Part shown: in pieces, positions 7,972 to 16,285 of the stretch
How the letters are laid out: every line of letters begins with the position of its first letter
Numbering within the stretch: position 1 is the stretch's first letter
Position numbers and translations under genes: made by a program
Source: Pseudooceanicola batsensis HTCC2597
GTDB lineage: Bacteria > Pseudomonadota > Alphaproteobacteria > Rhodobacterales > Rhodobacteraceae
DNA length: 64,000 bases
Direction: 5' to 3'
Assembly: GCF_000152725.1 (NCBI RefSeq)
Contig: NZ_AAMO01000007.1
Coordinates: forward strand, 62,001-126,000
Notes under the pieces: generated by a model
What the model was told of the DNA's origin: nothing
Seen by the model: the letters and a program-made list of their open reading frames with translations, nothing else
Database searches by the model: none

Positions 7972-8046
7972 GGGGATGAGAAGCTCGTCGCAACGATGAC
8001 AGGAACGCTTAAATCGCTAGTGGGGCGAACGGGCGTGGCGGGGTGA
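7972..8046 (+). pseudogene. C-terminal fragment of a second PaaI-type thioesterase
   Basis: The last 24 codons of a thioesterase remain: DEKLVATMTGTLKSLVGRTG aligns with DEKLVATMTGTLMALIGRAG at the end of the intact gene at 4592-5047. Over 72 bp ending in the stop codon, 57 bases match, with 33 of the first 35 identical. Upstream of the Gly-Asp-Glu the sequence is unrelated. This is the surviving tail of a paralogue whose body was lost at the right boundary of the mosaic patch. It converges on the CoA ligase at 8067. Confidence 0.8.
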
Positions 8047-8066
8047 CGATCGGGTCGGAGCAAAAA

Positions 8067-9587
8067 TTAATCTGCGAGCCGGGCTTCGAGGATATGCCGC
8101 TGGACCTTTCCGCTGGTCGATCTGGGAAAATCCTCGAACGCGATGAACAGAAACTTGCGCGGCCGTTTGTAGCCAGCGAGGTTTTCGCGGCACAAATTCA
8201 TCAGCGCCTCGGCATCCGGCCCGCCCTTGCTGCAGGCGACAAAGGCCACCGAGCTTTCCCCCCATTTCACGTCGAATGCCCGCACTACCGCGGCATCGAC
8301 CACACCGGGATGAGATAGAAGCACACGTTCGATTTCCGCCGGATAGACGTTCTCGCCACCGGTCTTGATCAGGTATTTCGCCCGATCCACGAAGTCGACG
8401 GTGCCGTCCGCATTGCGCCGGAACAAGTCGCCCATGTGGAAAAAGCCGTTGCGAAAATCGCGAGCGTTGGTGTCCTCGGCGTTCCAGTACCCTGAAAACA
8501 ATGTCGGGCCCCGCACAGCCATTTCGCCCGGCGTCCCATCGCGGACTTCGCGGTCGTCAGGATCGACCAGCCGAACCTCACAAAATGCGCTGATGCGCTT
8601 GGAAAGCCGGTCCGGGGTAACACCCGGCGCAATCAGATCGGCGGTCCCCGGCGGCAGGCCGGTTTCGGTTGCGCCGAAAGAATTCAGATAGGGCGTGTCC
8701 AGAAGGGCTGTCAGTTCCGCGATCTGATGCGGCGGCACCAGATCGGCCATTGCGCCGCAAACCTTGATCCCCTTCACGGGCAAAGGGTTGGCGCGTCGTT
8801 CTGCGATAAAGGCGTCCAGCGCACCGGGCATCATCACGAACCAGCCGATCCGGTAGCGCGACAGCGCCTCGTTGATGACTGCAGGCTGCAATCCGTCCAC
8901 CATCACCACGGTCCCGCCCCGCAAGATCGTTGCCAGCGCATGATCGGTGGAGGCCATGTGGAACATCGGCGCCCAGGCGATGAACCCGTCACCGGGATCC
9001 AGCGCCAGTTGTGCCGCAAATGCCATGGATCGGGCGATATGCGCGCGGTGGCTGATGAGCGCCCCCTTGGGCAGGCCCGTAGTCCCCGAGGTATATAGAA
9101 TCGTCAGACCGGCCTCTGGATCGTCGACCATGCTTCCGATGCGCGGGTCCGGCCCGGCCCCGGCAATGGCCGTTTCCAGGTCTGGCCCGACGGTTAGACA
9201 GGGTGTCGACGCGACGGCGCGATACGCTTCTGAAAGTTCCGGTTCGACAACCGCGAGCACCGGCTCAACAAGATCGATGCAGTGCCACAGTTCATCGGGG
9301 ACAAGCCGCCAGTTCAGACAGGCGACGATCGCGCCGATTCCCGCTGCGGCGAGTTCGACCTCCAAGTATTCAGAGCGGTTGTGCGACAGGATCGCAATCC
9401 TGTCGCCCGGTGCAACGCCCTTGGCCAGAAACACGGCAGCCAGACGATCGACCCGCTCCAGCAGCTCGGCATAGGTCAATTTCCTGCTGCCGTCCTCGAT
9501 GGCGAGGGCGCGGGCGCAGTCATGTGCGCGGGTTCGAAAGATCGAATACAGATCAGCGCGCCCCGCGCGGATGACGTCGGTCAGCAT
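8067..9587 (-). CDS. AMP-forming acyl-CoA synthetase (FadD13-like)
   Basis: This 506-aa ligase has the adenylate-forming motifs YTSGTTGLPKG (about residues 165-175), SFGATETG, the GDLFRRNADGTVDFVDRAKYLIKTGGENVYPAEIE block, and the C-terminal FPRSTSGKVQRH with the acyl-adenylate lysine. Size and motif style fit medium- or aromatic-chain acid:CoA ligases. It is the second gene of a leftward two-gene unit with the flavoprotein at 9614-11656, separated by 26 bp, and both are read from the divergent promoter region holding operator site 2. It may activate the free acid that enters module 1, but several ligases compete for that role. Confidence 0.88.
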   Translation of the reverse strand: MLTDVIRAGRADLYSIFRTRAHDCARALAIEDGSRKLTYAELLERVDRLAAVFLAKGVAPGDRIAILSHNRSEYLEVELAAAGIGAIVACLNWRLVPDELWHCIDLVEPVLAVVEPELSEAYRAVASTPCLTVGPDLETAIAGAGPDPRIGSMVDDPEAGLTILYTSGTTGLPKGALISHRAHIARSMAFAAQLALDPGDGFIAWAPMFHMASTDHALATILRGGTVVMVDGLQPAVINEALSRYRIGWFVMMPGALDAFIAERRANPLPVKGIKVCGAMADLVPPHQIAELTALLDTPYLNSFGATETGLPPGTADLIAPGVTPDRLSKRISAFCEVRLVDPDDREVRDGTPGEMAVRGPTLFSGYWNAEDTNARDFRNGFFHMGDLFRRNADGTVDFVDRAKYLIKTGGENVYPAEIERVLLSHPGVVDAAVVRAFDVKWGESSVAFVACSKGGPDAEALMNLCRENLAGYKRPRKFLFIAFEDFPRSTSGKVQRHILEARLAD

Positions 9588-9613
9588 AGTTTCCCCCTTG
9601 CCCGAGCTTCGGT

Positions 9614-11656
9614 TCAGAGATCCTGCGCCAGGCGCACGCCTTCATCAATGGCGCGCAGCGCATCCAGTTCGGCGGCCTCCTTTGCCCCGCCGATCATCGT
9701 AACCGGGACGCTGCGCGCGGCAAGCTCTTGGGCCAGGGTCCGTTCCGGTTCCTGACCGGTGCACAGCACAATTGTATCGGCTGCGATGACCTTTGGCATT
9801 CCGTCCGCGACGATATGCAGCCCCGCATCGTCGATATGTTCATAGGTCACGCCGCCCATTGCCTCGACCCCATGTTTGCGCAGCGCGTTGCGCAGGATCC
9901 ACCCTGTCGAAACACCAAGCCCCGCCCCCGGTTTAGCGGTCTTGCGCTGCAGCATGACGACCTTGCGGCGCGACGGCTTCGGTGCCAGAGGGTCGCCCGC
10001 CAGGGCACCTGATGAGACAAATTCGGGGTCCACAGCCCAGGTTTCGCAAAAGACGTCGGAGTTGGCGGTCTCGGCGGGTTCGGTCACCAGGAACTCGGCC
10101 ACATCATGACCGATGCCCCCTGCCCCCATCACGACGACACGGTCGCCCGCCACACGGTCGCCGGACAGAATTTCGGCGTAAGTCGCGACGCTGTGATGGT
10201 CGATACCCGGCAGGTCGGGAATGCGCGGCATGACCCCGGTGGCGATAACCACATGGTCGAAGCCTTCAAGATCGCTCGCCTCTACCCGCTGTCCCAGACG
10301 CTGCGTGACCCCGTGTTTCTGCATCTGACCGGCATAATACCGAAGGGTTTCGTCGAATTCGTCCTTGCCCGGTGCGGCGCGGGCCAGATTCAGTTGACCG
10401 CCCAGCTTGTCCTGCGCCTCGAACAGCGTGACAGCATGGCCCAGCCGCGCCGCCTCGGCGGCTGTGGCCATGCCCGCGGCACCACCGCCAACGACGGCCA
10501 CTTTCTTTGGCGTGTCGGCTGGCGTATCCCGGAATTCCGTTTCACGCCCGGCCCTTGGATTGACCAGACATCCGACCGGCCGGTCCGAAAAGATGAAATC
10601 CAGACAGGCCTGGTTGCAGGCGATGCAGGTGTTGATCTCGTCCGCGCGGCCCTCTCGCGCCTTTTTCACGAAATGTGGATCGGCCAGAAACGGGCGCGCC
10701 ATCGAGATCATGTCCGCATCGCCAGAGGCAAGTATGTCTTCGGAAAGCTGGGGTGTGTTGATCCGGTTCGAGGCGACCACCGGGATCGACACCGCCGCTT
10801 TCACGTTGGCTGCCGCCTTGCGCCAGGCACCGCGCGGCACCGGATAGGCGATCGTCGGCACGCGGGCCTCGTGCCAGCCGATGCCGGTGTTCAGAATATC
10901 CGCACCTGCGGCCTCGATCTTGCGTGCCAGTGCGGCAATTTCATCGGCGGGCGCGCCGCCCTCGATCAGATCGGCCGCCGAAATCCGGTAGATAACCAGA
11001 AATTCGGACCCACAGCGTTCGCGCACCGCGCGCACGATCTCGACCGGGAATCGGTGGCGGTTCGCGGCGCTGCCGCCCCAGTCGTCTTGGCGCTTGTTGG
11101 TATGGGTGACGGTGAATTCGTTGATCAGGTATCCCTCGGACCCCATGATCTCGACGCCATCAAAGCCTGCGGCCTGCGCATTGGCGGCTGCCACGGCAAA
11201 ATCCTCGATGGTACGGAGAATGTCGGCTTCGGTCATTTCACGCGGGATGAAACGGTTGATCGGAGCGCGGATCGGCGACGGGGCGACACAGCCTTCGATC
11301 TTGGCATAGCGCCCGGCGTGGAGGAGTTGCGCGCAGATCAGGCTGCCTTCGGCCTGCACCGCCTCGCAGATCGGGCGCAGGCTAAGCGCTTCTTCCGGAT
11401 CATCGATTCGCGGACCTTCTGGATCGAATATGCCCTCGGCATTGGGCGAAAACCCGCCGGTGACCAGAATCGCCGCCTCCCCCCGCGCCCGCTCAGAGTA
11501 AAAAGCGACCTGTTTGGCTATGCCGTCAGGCTCGGTTTCCAACCGCGTGTGCATCGACCCCATGATGACACGATTTCGCAATGTATGCTGGCCTGCGCGG
11601 ATGGGCGAGAGCATGGTCCCAAAGCTCTCCGTTGGCTTATTCTCCACTGTGGGCAT
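9614..11656 (-). CDS. NADH:flavin oxidoreductase / 2,4-dienoyl-CoA reductase-like
   Basis: This 680-aa enzyme has the two-part architecture of 2,4-dienoyl-CoA reductase (FadH, about 670 aa). An N-terminal FMN-binding TIM barrel (about 1-360) starts SPIRAGQHTLRNRVIMGSMH. A 4Fe-4S cluster loop follows as C-x2-C-x3-C-x11-C in CIACNQACL. A C-terminal FAD/NAD(P) domain shows GGGAAGMATAAEAARLGH. It would reduce a conjugated diene or enone CoA ester during breakdown of unsaturated or cyclic chains. The ATG at 11656 directly abuts GGAGG; the next ATG, at 11614, also has a purine-rich site and fits the family N terminus, so the true start may be there. Confidence 0.85.
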   Translation of the reverse strand: MPTVENKPTESFGTMLSPIRAGQHTLRNRVIMGSMHTRLETEPDGIAKQVAFYSERARGEAAILVTGGFSPNAEGIFDPEGPRIDDPEEALSLRPICEAVQAEGSLICAQLLHAGRYAKIEGCVAPSPIRAPINRFIPREMTEADILRTIEDFAVAAANAQAAGFDGVEIMGSEGYLINEFTVTHTNKRQDDWGGSAANRHRFPVEIVRAVRERCGSEFLVIYRISAADLIEGGAPADEIAALARKIEAAGADILNTGIGWHEARVPTIAYPVPRGAWRKAAANVKAAVSIPVVASNRINTPQLSEDILASGDADMISMARPFLADPHFVKKAREGRADEINTCIACNQACLDFIFSDRPVGCLVNPRAGRETEFRDTPADTPKKVAVVGGGAAGMATAAEAARLGHAVTLFEAQDKLGGQLNLARAAPGKDEFDETLRYYAGQMQKHGVTQRLGQRVEASDLEGFDHVVIATGVMPRIPDLPGIDHHSVATYAEILSGDRVAGDRVVVMGAGGIGHDVAEFLVTEPAETANSDVFCETWAVDPEFVSSGALAGDPLAPKPSRRKVVMLQRKTAKPGAGLGVSTGWILRNALRKHGVEAMGGVTYEHIDDAGLHIVADGMPKVIAADTIVLCTGQEPERTLAQELAARSVPVTMIGGAKEAAELDALRAIDEGVRLAQDL

Positions 11657-11685
11657 CCTCCTTAAAACTACGCTTGATCTGCATT

Positions 11686-11699
11686 CTAACATTTGTTAG
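11686..11699. promoter_or_regulatory. Operator site 2, CTAACA-N2-TGTTAG, between divergent operons
   Basis: CTAACATTTGTTAG lies in the short gap between the leftward flavoprotein operon and the rightward 11-gene operon. For the rightward unit, TTGATC at 11674-11679 and TAGATT at 11697-11702 form a 17-bp-spaced promoter, with the operator's last three bases opening the -10 box, exactly as at sites 1 and 3. One site could control both directions. Confidence 0.75.
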
Positions 11700-11739
11700 A
11701 TTTTTTAAAAGAAGATTTTCGCTCATGGGAGGAGCACCG

Positions 11740-12921
11740 ATGCAGTTCCAGCCAACAGACGATCAGAAGGCGTTTCGCGAGACCGCAAAGCGCTTCGCAA
11801 CTGAAAAGCTTGCGCCCACCTATCAGGCGCGCGCAAGCGGCCATACGTTCGATCGCGCCCTGATCAAGGAGATGGGTTCGCTTGGATTGATCGGGGCCGA
11901 TCTGCCCGAAGACTTCGGCGGGCTCGGCGAAAGCTCTGTCACATCAGGGTTGATCGTCGAAGAAATCGCCTATGCCGATTTCAACGCGAGCTATGTGCAG
12001 CTTCTTGGCTCTCTCATGGGGGGCATGGTGGCCAAGCACGCCTGTCGGGATATCGCTGCGGAGTGGGTGCCCAAGGTGGTCTCCGGCGATGCCGTCATTG
12101 GCCTGGGCCTGACAGAGCCGCGCGGCGGATCGGATGCGGCGAACCTGATCCTGAAGGCCGAGAAGTCCGGAAACGGCTGGCGGCTGAACGGTGAAAAGAC
12201 GTCCATGAGCTTTGCCAGCCAGGCCGATGCGGCCGTGGTTTTCGCCCGCACCGGCAATCCCGATGGCGGTTCGCGCGGGGTCAGCGCCTTTTTTGTCGAT
12301 TTGAACCAGGACGGCATCAAGCGAACCCATTTCGACGACATCGGCACCAAGCCTGTCGGCCGCGGATCGGTGTTCTTTGATGACGTGTTTGTGCCGGCCG
12401 AAAACCTGATGGCCGAGCAGGACCGTGCCTTCGGGACGATCATGGCGGGCTTCGATTATTCCCGCGCGCTGATCGGGCTGGAATGCCTTGGCGCGGCGCA
12501 GGCCTCGGTGGATGAAACCTGGGCCTATGTGCAGGAACGCGAGGCGTTCGGTGCGCCGATCGTACAGTATCAGGGCGTCAGCTTTCCCTTGGCCGAGGCC
12601 GAAACCCAGCTGACCATGATGCGTCAGCTTTGCTATTACACGCTGGACCTGCGCGACCGGGGCATGCCCCACACGTCGCAAGCGGCGATGTGCAAATGGT
12701 ACCTGCCTAAGACCGCCTGCGAAATCCTGCACCAATGTCTGATCCTGCACGGACATTACGGGTACACGACCGACCTGCCCCACCACCAGCGCTACAACGA
12801 TGTGCTTGGTCTGCAGATCGGTGACGGCACCGCACAGATCCAGAAGCTTGTGATCGCCCGCGAAAAGGCCGGCCGCGTGGCGCTGCAATATGACAAGAAA
12901 GCAAAGGGGGCATCGAAATGA
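11740..12921 (+). CDS. Acyl-CoA dehydrogenase with Asp in place of the catalytic Glu
   Basis: This FAD enzyme of 393 residues should introduce a double bond into an acyl-CoA. The substrate-binding block GLGLTEPRGGSDAANL and the C-terminal helix region with ILHGHYGYTTDLP are typical. At the position of the usual catalytic base, normally E in x-EGT-x-x-I-Q, it reads IGDGTAQIQ, so Asp362 replaces Glu. This is reminiscent of dehydrogenases for cyclohexane-ring CoA esters, but I cannot align them here. The ATG at 11740 follows GGAGGAGCACCG; an upstream ATG at 11725 overlaps that ribosome site. It opens the long operon and overlaps the crotonase by 4 bp. Confidence 0.88.
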   Translation: MQFQPTDDQKAFRETAKRFATEKLAPTYQARASGHTFDRALIKEMGSLGLIGADLPEDFGGLGESSVTSGLIVEEIAYADFNASYVQLLGSLMGGMVAKHACRDIAAEWVPKVVSGDAVIGLGLTEPRGGSDAANLILKAEKSGNGWRLNGEKTSMSFASQADAAVVFARTGNPDGGSRGVSAFFVDLNQDGIKRTHFDDIGTKPVGRGSVFFDDVFVPAENLMAEQDRAFGTIMAGFDYSRALIGLECLGAAQASVDETWAYVQEREAFGAPIVQYQGVSFPLAEAETQLTMMRQLCYYTLDLRDRGMPHTSQAAMCKWYLPKTACEILHQCLILHGHYGYTTDLPHHQRYNDVLGLQIGDGTAQIQKLVIAREKAGRVALQYDKKAKGASK

Positions 12922-13697
12922 GCGCTCCCGTCGCAGTAATCACCCAAGGCAGCGTCGGCATTATCGAGCTGGCGCGCCCCGAGAAGTTCAATTGCCTGTC
13001 GCTTGAGGTGCATGAGTGCATTTCGAGCGCGCGCGCCAGGTTCGAGGCGGACCCGGATATCCGGTCGATCCTGATCCGGGCGCAGGGCAAACATTTTTGC
13101 ACCGGAGCCGACCTGACCGAGGTGAAGGGCAAACTGAACGATCCCGCCGCGCTGGACCATTTCCTCGCCTTTGGCATGGAAAACCTGCGAGCGCTCGAAA
13201 CCTCCTCCCTCCCTGTCGTAGTCGCAGTGCAGGGGTTGTGTCTGGCCGGCGGGGTCGAACTGATGCTGGGATGTGACGTGTGCTTTGCGGCCGAAACCGC
13301 GCAGTTCGGCGATCAACACGCACAGTTTGGGTTGATCCCTGGTTGGGGCGGCTCGCAACGGCTGACGCGGCTAATGGGGGAACGCCGGGCGCTTGACCTG
13401 ATGTTCTCAGCGCGCTGGCTCAAAGCCGACGAGGCCAAGGAGGTCGGGCTGGTCAACTACATCGTACCGGATGCGGATCTGCACCAAGCCGCGCTGGAAT
13501 ATTGCGAAAAGATCGCGACCCGATCGCGCCCAGGGATCGCGGAAATGAAGCGGCTGGCGCGCGAAGGCGCAGATCTCGGCATCGACCAGCAGATGCGGCT
13601 TGAGCGTGACGCCGCCGTGCGCGCACTGCCCAGCGATGACGTCGCCGAGGGCCTCGACGCATTCGAGAACCGGCGCGCCCCCGAATTCAAGGCTTGA
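12918..13697 (+). CDS. Enoyl-CoA hydratase/isomerase family protein
   Basis: This 259-aa crotonase-fold protein probably acts on an enoyl-CoA produced by the flanking dehydrogenases. The first oxyanion-hole and Glu block is present (LAGGVELMLGCD, Glu114), as is the loop LIPGWGGSQRLTR. The second catalytic Glu of classical hydratases, in F-x-x-P-E-x-x-L-G, is replaced: the aligned segment is FGDQHAQFG with His134. This makes simple syn-hydration uncertain; isomerisation, hydration of a hindered substrate or hydrolysis are alternatives. It overlaps the previous gene by ATGA and lies 9 bp before the next dehydrogenase. Confidence 0.85.
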   Translation: MSAPVAVITQGSVGIIELARPEKFNCLSLEVHECISSARARFEADPDIRSILIRAQGKHFCTGADLTEVKGKLNDPAALDHFLAFGMENLRALETSSLPVVVAVQGLCLAGGVELMLGCDVCFAAETAQFGDQHAQFGLIPGWGGSQRLTRLMGERRALDLMFSARWLKADEAKEVGLVNYIVPDADLHQAALEYCEKIATRSRPGIAEMKRLAREGADLGIDQQMRLERDAAVRALPSDDVAEGLDAFENRRAPEFKA

Positions 13698-13706
13698 GGA
13701 CGAAAC

Positions 13707-14867
13707 ATGGAATTCACTCTGAACGATGAACAGCGTCAGATTTACGAATATGGCGGTCAGCTGGCGCAGACATATGACAATGCTTATTGGCTGGAACACG
13801 CGCGCAAGCACGAGTTTCCCCACGATATGTTCAAGCAGATTGCCGATGACGGTTTTCTCGGCATCATGGTGCCCGAGGAATACGGCGGCGCGGGCCTCGG
13901 CATGACCGAAATGGCGCTGTTCATGGAAGGCACCGCCAATCACGGCATTCCGCTTTTGATGATGGTGGTCGGGCCGACCATGTCGCTGGCTCATATCGCC
14001 AGCCACGGGAGTGAATTCCACAAGAAAGAGCTGCTGCCGGCGGCCTGCCGCGGTGATATCCAGTTCTGTTTTGCGATCACGGAACCGGGCGCCGGGTCGA
14101 ACACGATGAAGGCCACTACGCTGGCCAAACGTCGGGGCAACCGGTTCAGCCTGTCGGGCGAAAAGACCTTTATCACTGGCGCCGAGGTCTCGGACTATTG
14201 CCTAGTCGTGGCGCGAACCAAGCCGCATACCGAGGTCAGCCGCAAGACCGACGGCTTTACCCTGTTCGCAGTGGATCTGAAGAAAAAGGGCGTCGACAAG
14301 CAGCGGGTGAAGATCTCGATCCCCCTGCCCGAGGAACAGTGGACCCTGTTCTTCGACGAGGTGGATCTGGGCCCGGAGGACGTGGTCGGCGAGGTGGACG
14401 AAGGGTTCTCGATCCTGTTCGACAGTCTCAACCCCGAACGCATCATCCTGGCCGCCCTGTGCTGCGGCATCGGCCGGTTCGCCCTGAACAAGGGCGTGGC
14501 CTATGCCTCCGAACGCAATGTGTTCGGCCAACCCATCGGTGCGCATCAGGGCGTGCAGCACCCGATGGCCAAGGCGCACACAGCGGTCGAGATGGCCAGC
14601 CTGATGACCCGTCGGGCGGCCTGGGAGTTTGACAACAAACTGCCGGCAGGGGCGTCGTCAAACATGGCAAAATACGCCGCCGCCGAAGCCGGGATCGACG
14701 CGGTGGACGCCGCGCTGCAGGCGCATGGCGGATCGGGCTTCACCGAGGATACGGGACTATACGAGATGTACCCGCTGGTGCGCTTGTTGCGCACGGCGCC
14801 CGTGAACCGCGAGCTGTGCCTCAGCTTCATCGGCGAAAAGGTCATGGGTCTGCCGCGGTCTTATTGA
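13707..14867 (+). CDS. Acyl-CoA dehydrogenase (CaiA-like subclass, ends LPRSY)
   Basis: This 386-aa flavoenzyme has the usual three-domain fold, with ITEPGAGSNTM in the middle domain and QAHGGSGFTEDTGLYEMYP before the C terminus. It belongs to a subclass ending in R-x-A-P-V-x-x-x-L-x-L-S-F-I-x-E-x-x-x-GLPRSY, which lacks the standard EGT loop glutamate. The dehydrogenases at 22595 and 40656 are of the same subclass. Its base must be elsewhere, as in other such family members. The substrate is unknown; its neighbours suggest a branched acyl-CoA that is then carboxylated. Confidence 0.88.
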   Translation: MEFTLNDEQRQIYEYGGQLAQTYDNAYWLEHARKHEFPHDMFKQIADDGFLGIMVPEEYGGAGLGMTEMALFMEGTANHGIPLLMMVVGPTMSLAHIASHGSEFHKKELLPAACRGDIQFCFAITEPGAGSNTMKATTLAKRRGNRFSLSGEKTFITGAEVSDYCLVVARTKPHTEVSRKTDGFTLFAVDLKKKGVDKQRVKISIPLPEEQWTLFFDEVDLGPEDVVGEVDEGFSILFDSLNPERIILAALCCGIGRFALNKGVAYASERNVFGQPIGAHQGVQHPMAKAHTAVEMASLMTRRAAWEFDNKLPAGASSNMAKYAAAEAGIDAVDAALQAHGGSGFTEDTGLYEMYPLVRLLRTAPVNRELCLSFIGEKVMGLPRSY

Positions 14868-14893
14868 TCGCTCTGCCCGACATGGAGAACGAC

Positions 14894-16285
14894 ATGCAAT
14901 TTGGAATGCGCTTCAGGCGGCAGGATGCCGCCGACAAGATAAATGATCGCTTCTGGCACACGATCGAGGGCACACCGCTCGACGAGGTGCGCCGTATTCA
15001 GGAAGAGCGGCTGCGCGATCAGATGGCGTATCTCAAGGCGAACTCGACCTTCTATCAGGAAAAGTTCGCCGAGGCCGGTGTGGACTTCGACGATATCCGC
15101 ACCATCGAAGACCTGCAAAAACTGCCCTATACCTACAAGACCGAGATCCGCGAAAGCCTCGCTGCCGAGCCGCCCTTTGGCAAGCACCGTGCCGCGCCCA
15201 TGTCGGACATCATCCAGATGCAGGCCTCGTCGGGCACGACCGGCAGCCCCTCATATGTGGCCCTGACAGAATCCGACGCCGAGATGTGGCACGAGATGAC
15301 AGCGCGCTGCTTCTTTGCCAATGGCGTGCGCCCCGGCGACATGGTGTTGCACGCGTTTTCGCTGGCCAAGGGCTTTGTCGGCGGCATCCCCGTGATGCAG
15401 GGGTTGCAGTATATGGGCGCGATCGATGTGCCGGTGGGGGCGGATGGCGGTGCCGAACGGCTGCTGCGTGCCTGCGCGGATACGCGCCCGCGCTGCATCG
15501 TTGGTGCTCCGAATTTCGTTCTGCACCTGGCCGAAAAAGCGCCCGAAGTGCTGGGCTGCAAGGCTAGTGAGTTGGGCGTGGAACAGGTCATCGTCGGTGG
15601 CGAACCCGGCGGCGGCATCCCTGCTATCCGCGCCAAGATCGAAGCGGCTTGGGGGGCGAAATGCACCGAAATGCTGGGCGGAACCGATCTGGGCGTGACT
15701 TACTGGGCCGAGTGCGACGAACAGTCGGGAATGCATATGGTCAACATGGACTATATCATCACCGAATTGCTCGATCCCGATAGCGGCAGGATCATTCCCT
15801 GGGAAAAGGGCGCCGAGGGCGAGATGATCTATACCGCGATCGGCCGCCAGGCGAGCCCGCTCGTGCGGTTCCGGTCAGGCGACTATATCGAGGTCATCGA
15901 CACCGAATGCGCCTGCGGGCGCACCGGCCCCAAGATCCGCTGCACCGGTCGCACCGACGACATGCTGATCGTGCGCGGGGCCAATGTATTCCCGTCCGCC
16001 ATCAACAGCGTAATCACCGAGATGGTGCCAGACACCAATGGCGTCATGCGGATCGTCGCTGATTTCGAGGGCCACACCACGCAGGGCGCGCTGACGGTGA
16101 TTGTCGAACGCGGCCCCGGTCGTGATCCGGCCGATGACGCCGCCCTCAAGAAGAAGATCGAGCAACGCCTGCGCGACGCGCTTGTCTTCAAGGCCGACGT
16201 TCACCTGGTGGCGGCTGACACTTTCGAAAAACCCGGCGCCGCCAAGGTCGCCTTTGTTCTCAGGGAATATCCGAACCTGCCATGA
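14894..16285 (+). CDS. PaaK-like AMP-dependent acyl-CoA ligase
   Basis: This 463-aa enzyme resembles phenylacetate-CoA ligase in size and order of motifs: SSGTTGSPSYVALTESD as the P-loop block, GGEPGGGIP, EMLGGTDLG, and VRFRSGDYIEV with the CACGRTGPKIRCTGR turn near the C-terminal domain. PaaK-family enzymes take aryl or cyclic acids. The ATG at 14894 follows GGAGAACGAC; an ATG at 14882 is also possible. It overlaps the carboxylase gene downstream by ATGA. In this operon it may activate the entering acid or re-activate a free acid released by a lyase. Confidence 0.85.
   Translation: MQFGMRFRRQDAADKINDRFWHTIEGTPLDEVRRIQEERLRDQMAYLKANSTFYQEKFAEAGVDFDDIRTIEDLQKLPYTYKTEIRESLAAEPPFGKHRAAPMSDIIQMQASSGTTGSPSYVALTESDAEMWHEMTARCFFANGVRPGDMVLHAFSLAKGFVGGIPVMQGLQYMGAIDVPVGADGGAERLLRACADTRPRCIVGAPNFVLHLAEKAPEVLGCKASELGVEQVIVGGEPGGGIPAIRAKIEAAWGAKCTEMLGGTDLGVTYWAECDEQSGMHMVNMDYIITELLDPDSGRIIPWEKGAEGEMIYTAIGRQASPLVRFRSGDYIEVIDTECACGRTGPKIRCTGRTDDMLIVRGANVFPSAINSVITEMVPDTNGVMRIVADFEGHTTQGALTVIVERGPGRDPADDAALKKKIEQRLRDALVFKADVHLVAADTFEKPGAAKVAFVLREYPNLP

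Noticed and set aside
10106..11665. Long open frame (519 codons) on the + strand opposite the flavoprotein gene
   Set aside because: It is antisense to a well-conserved gene, rich in Arg, His and Gly, and shows no family motif. It is a high-GC shadow frame.
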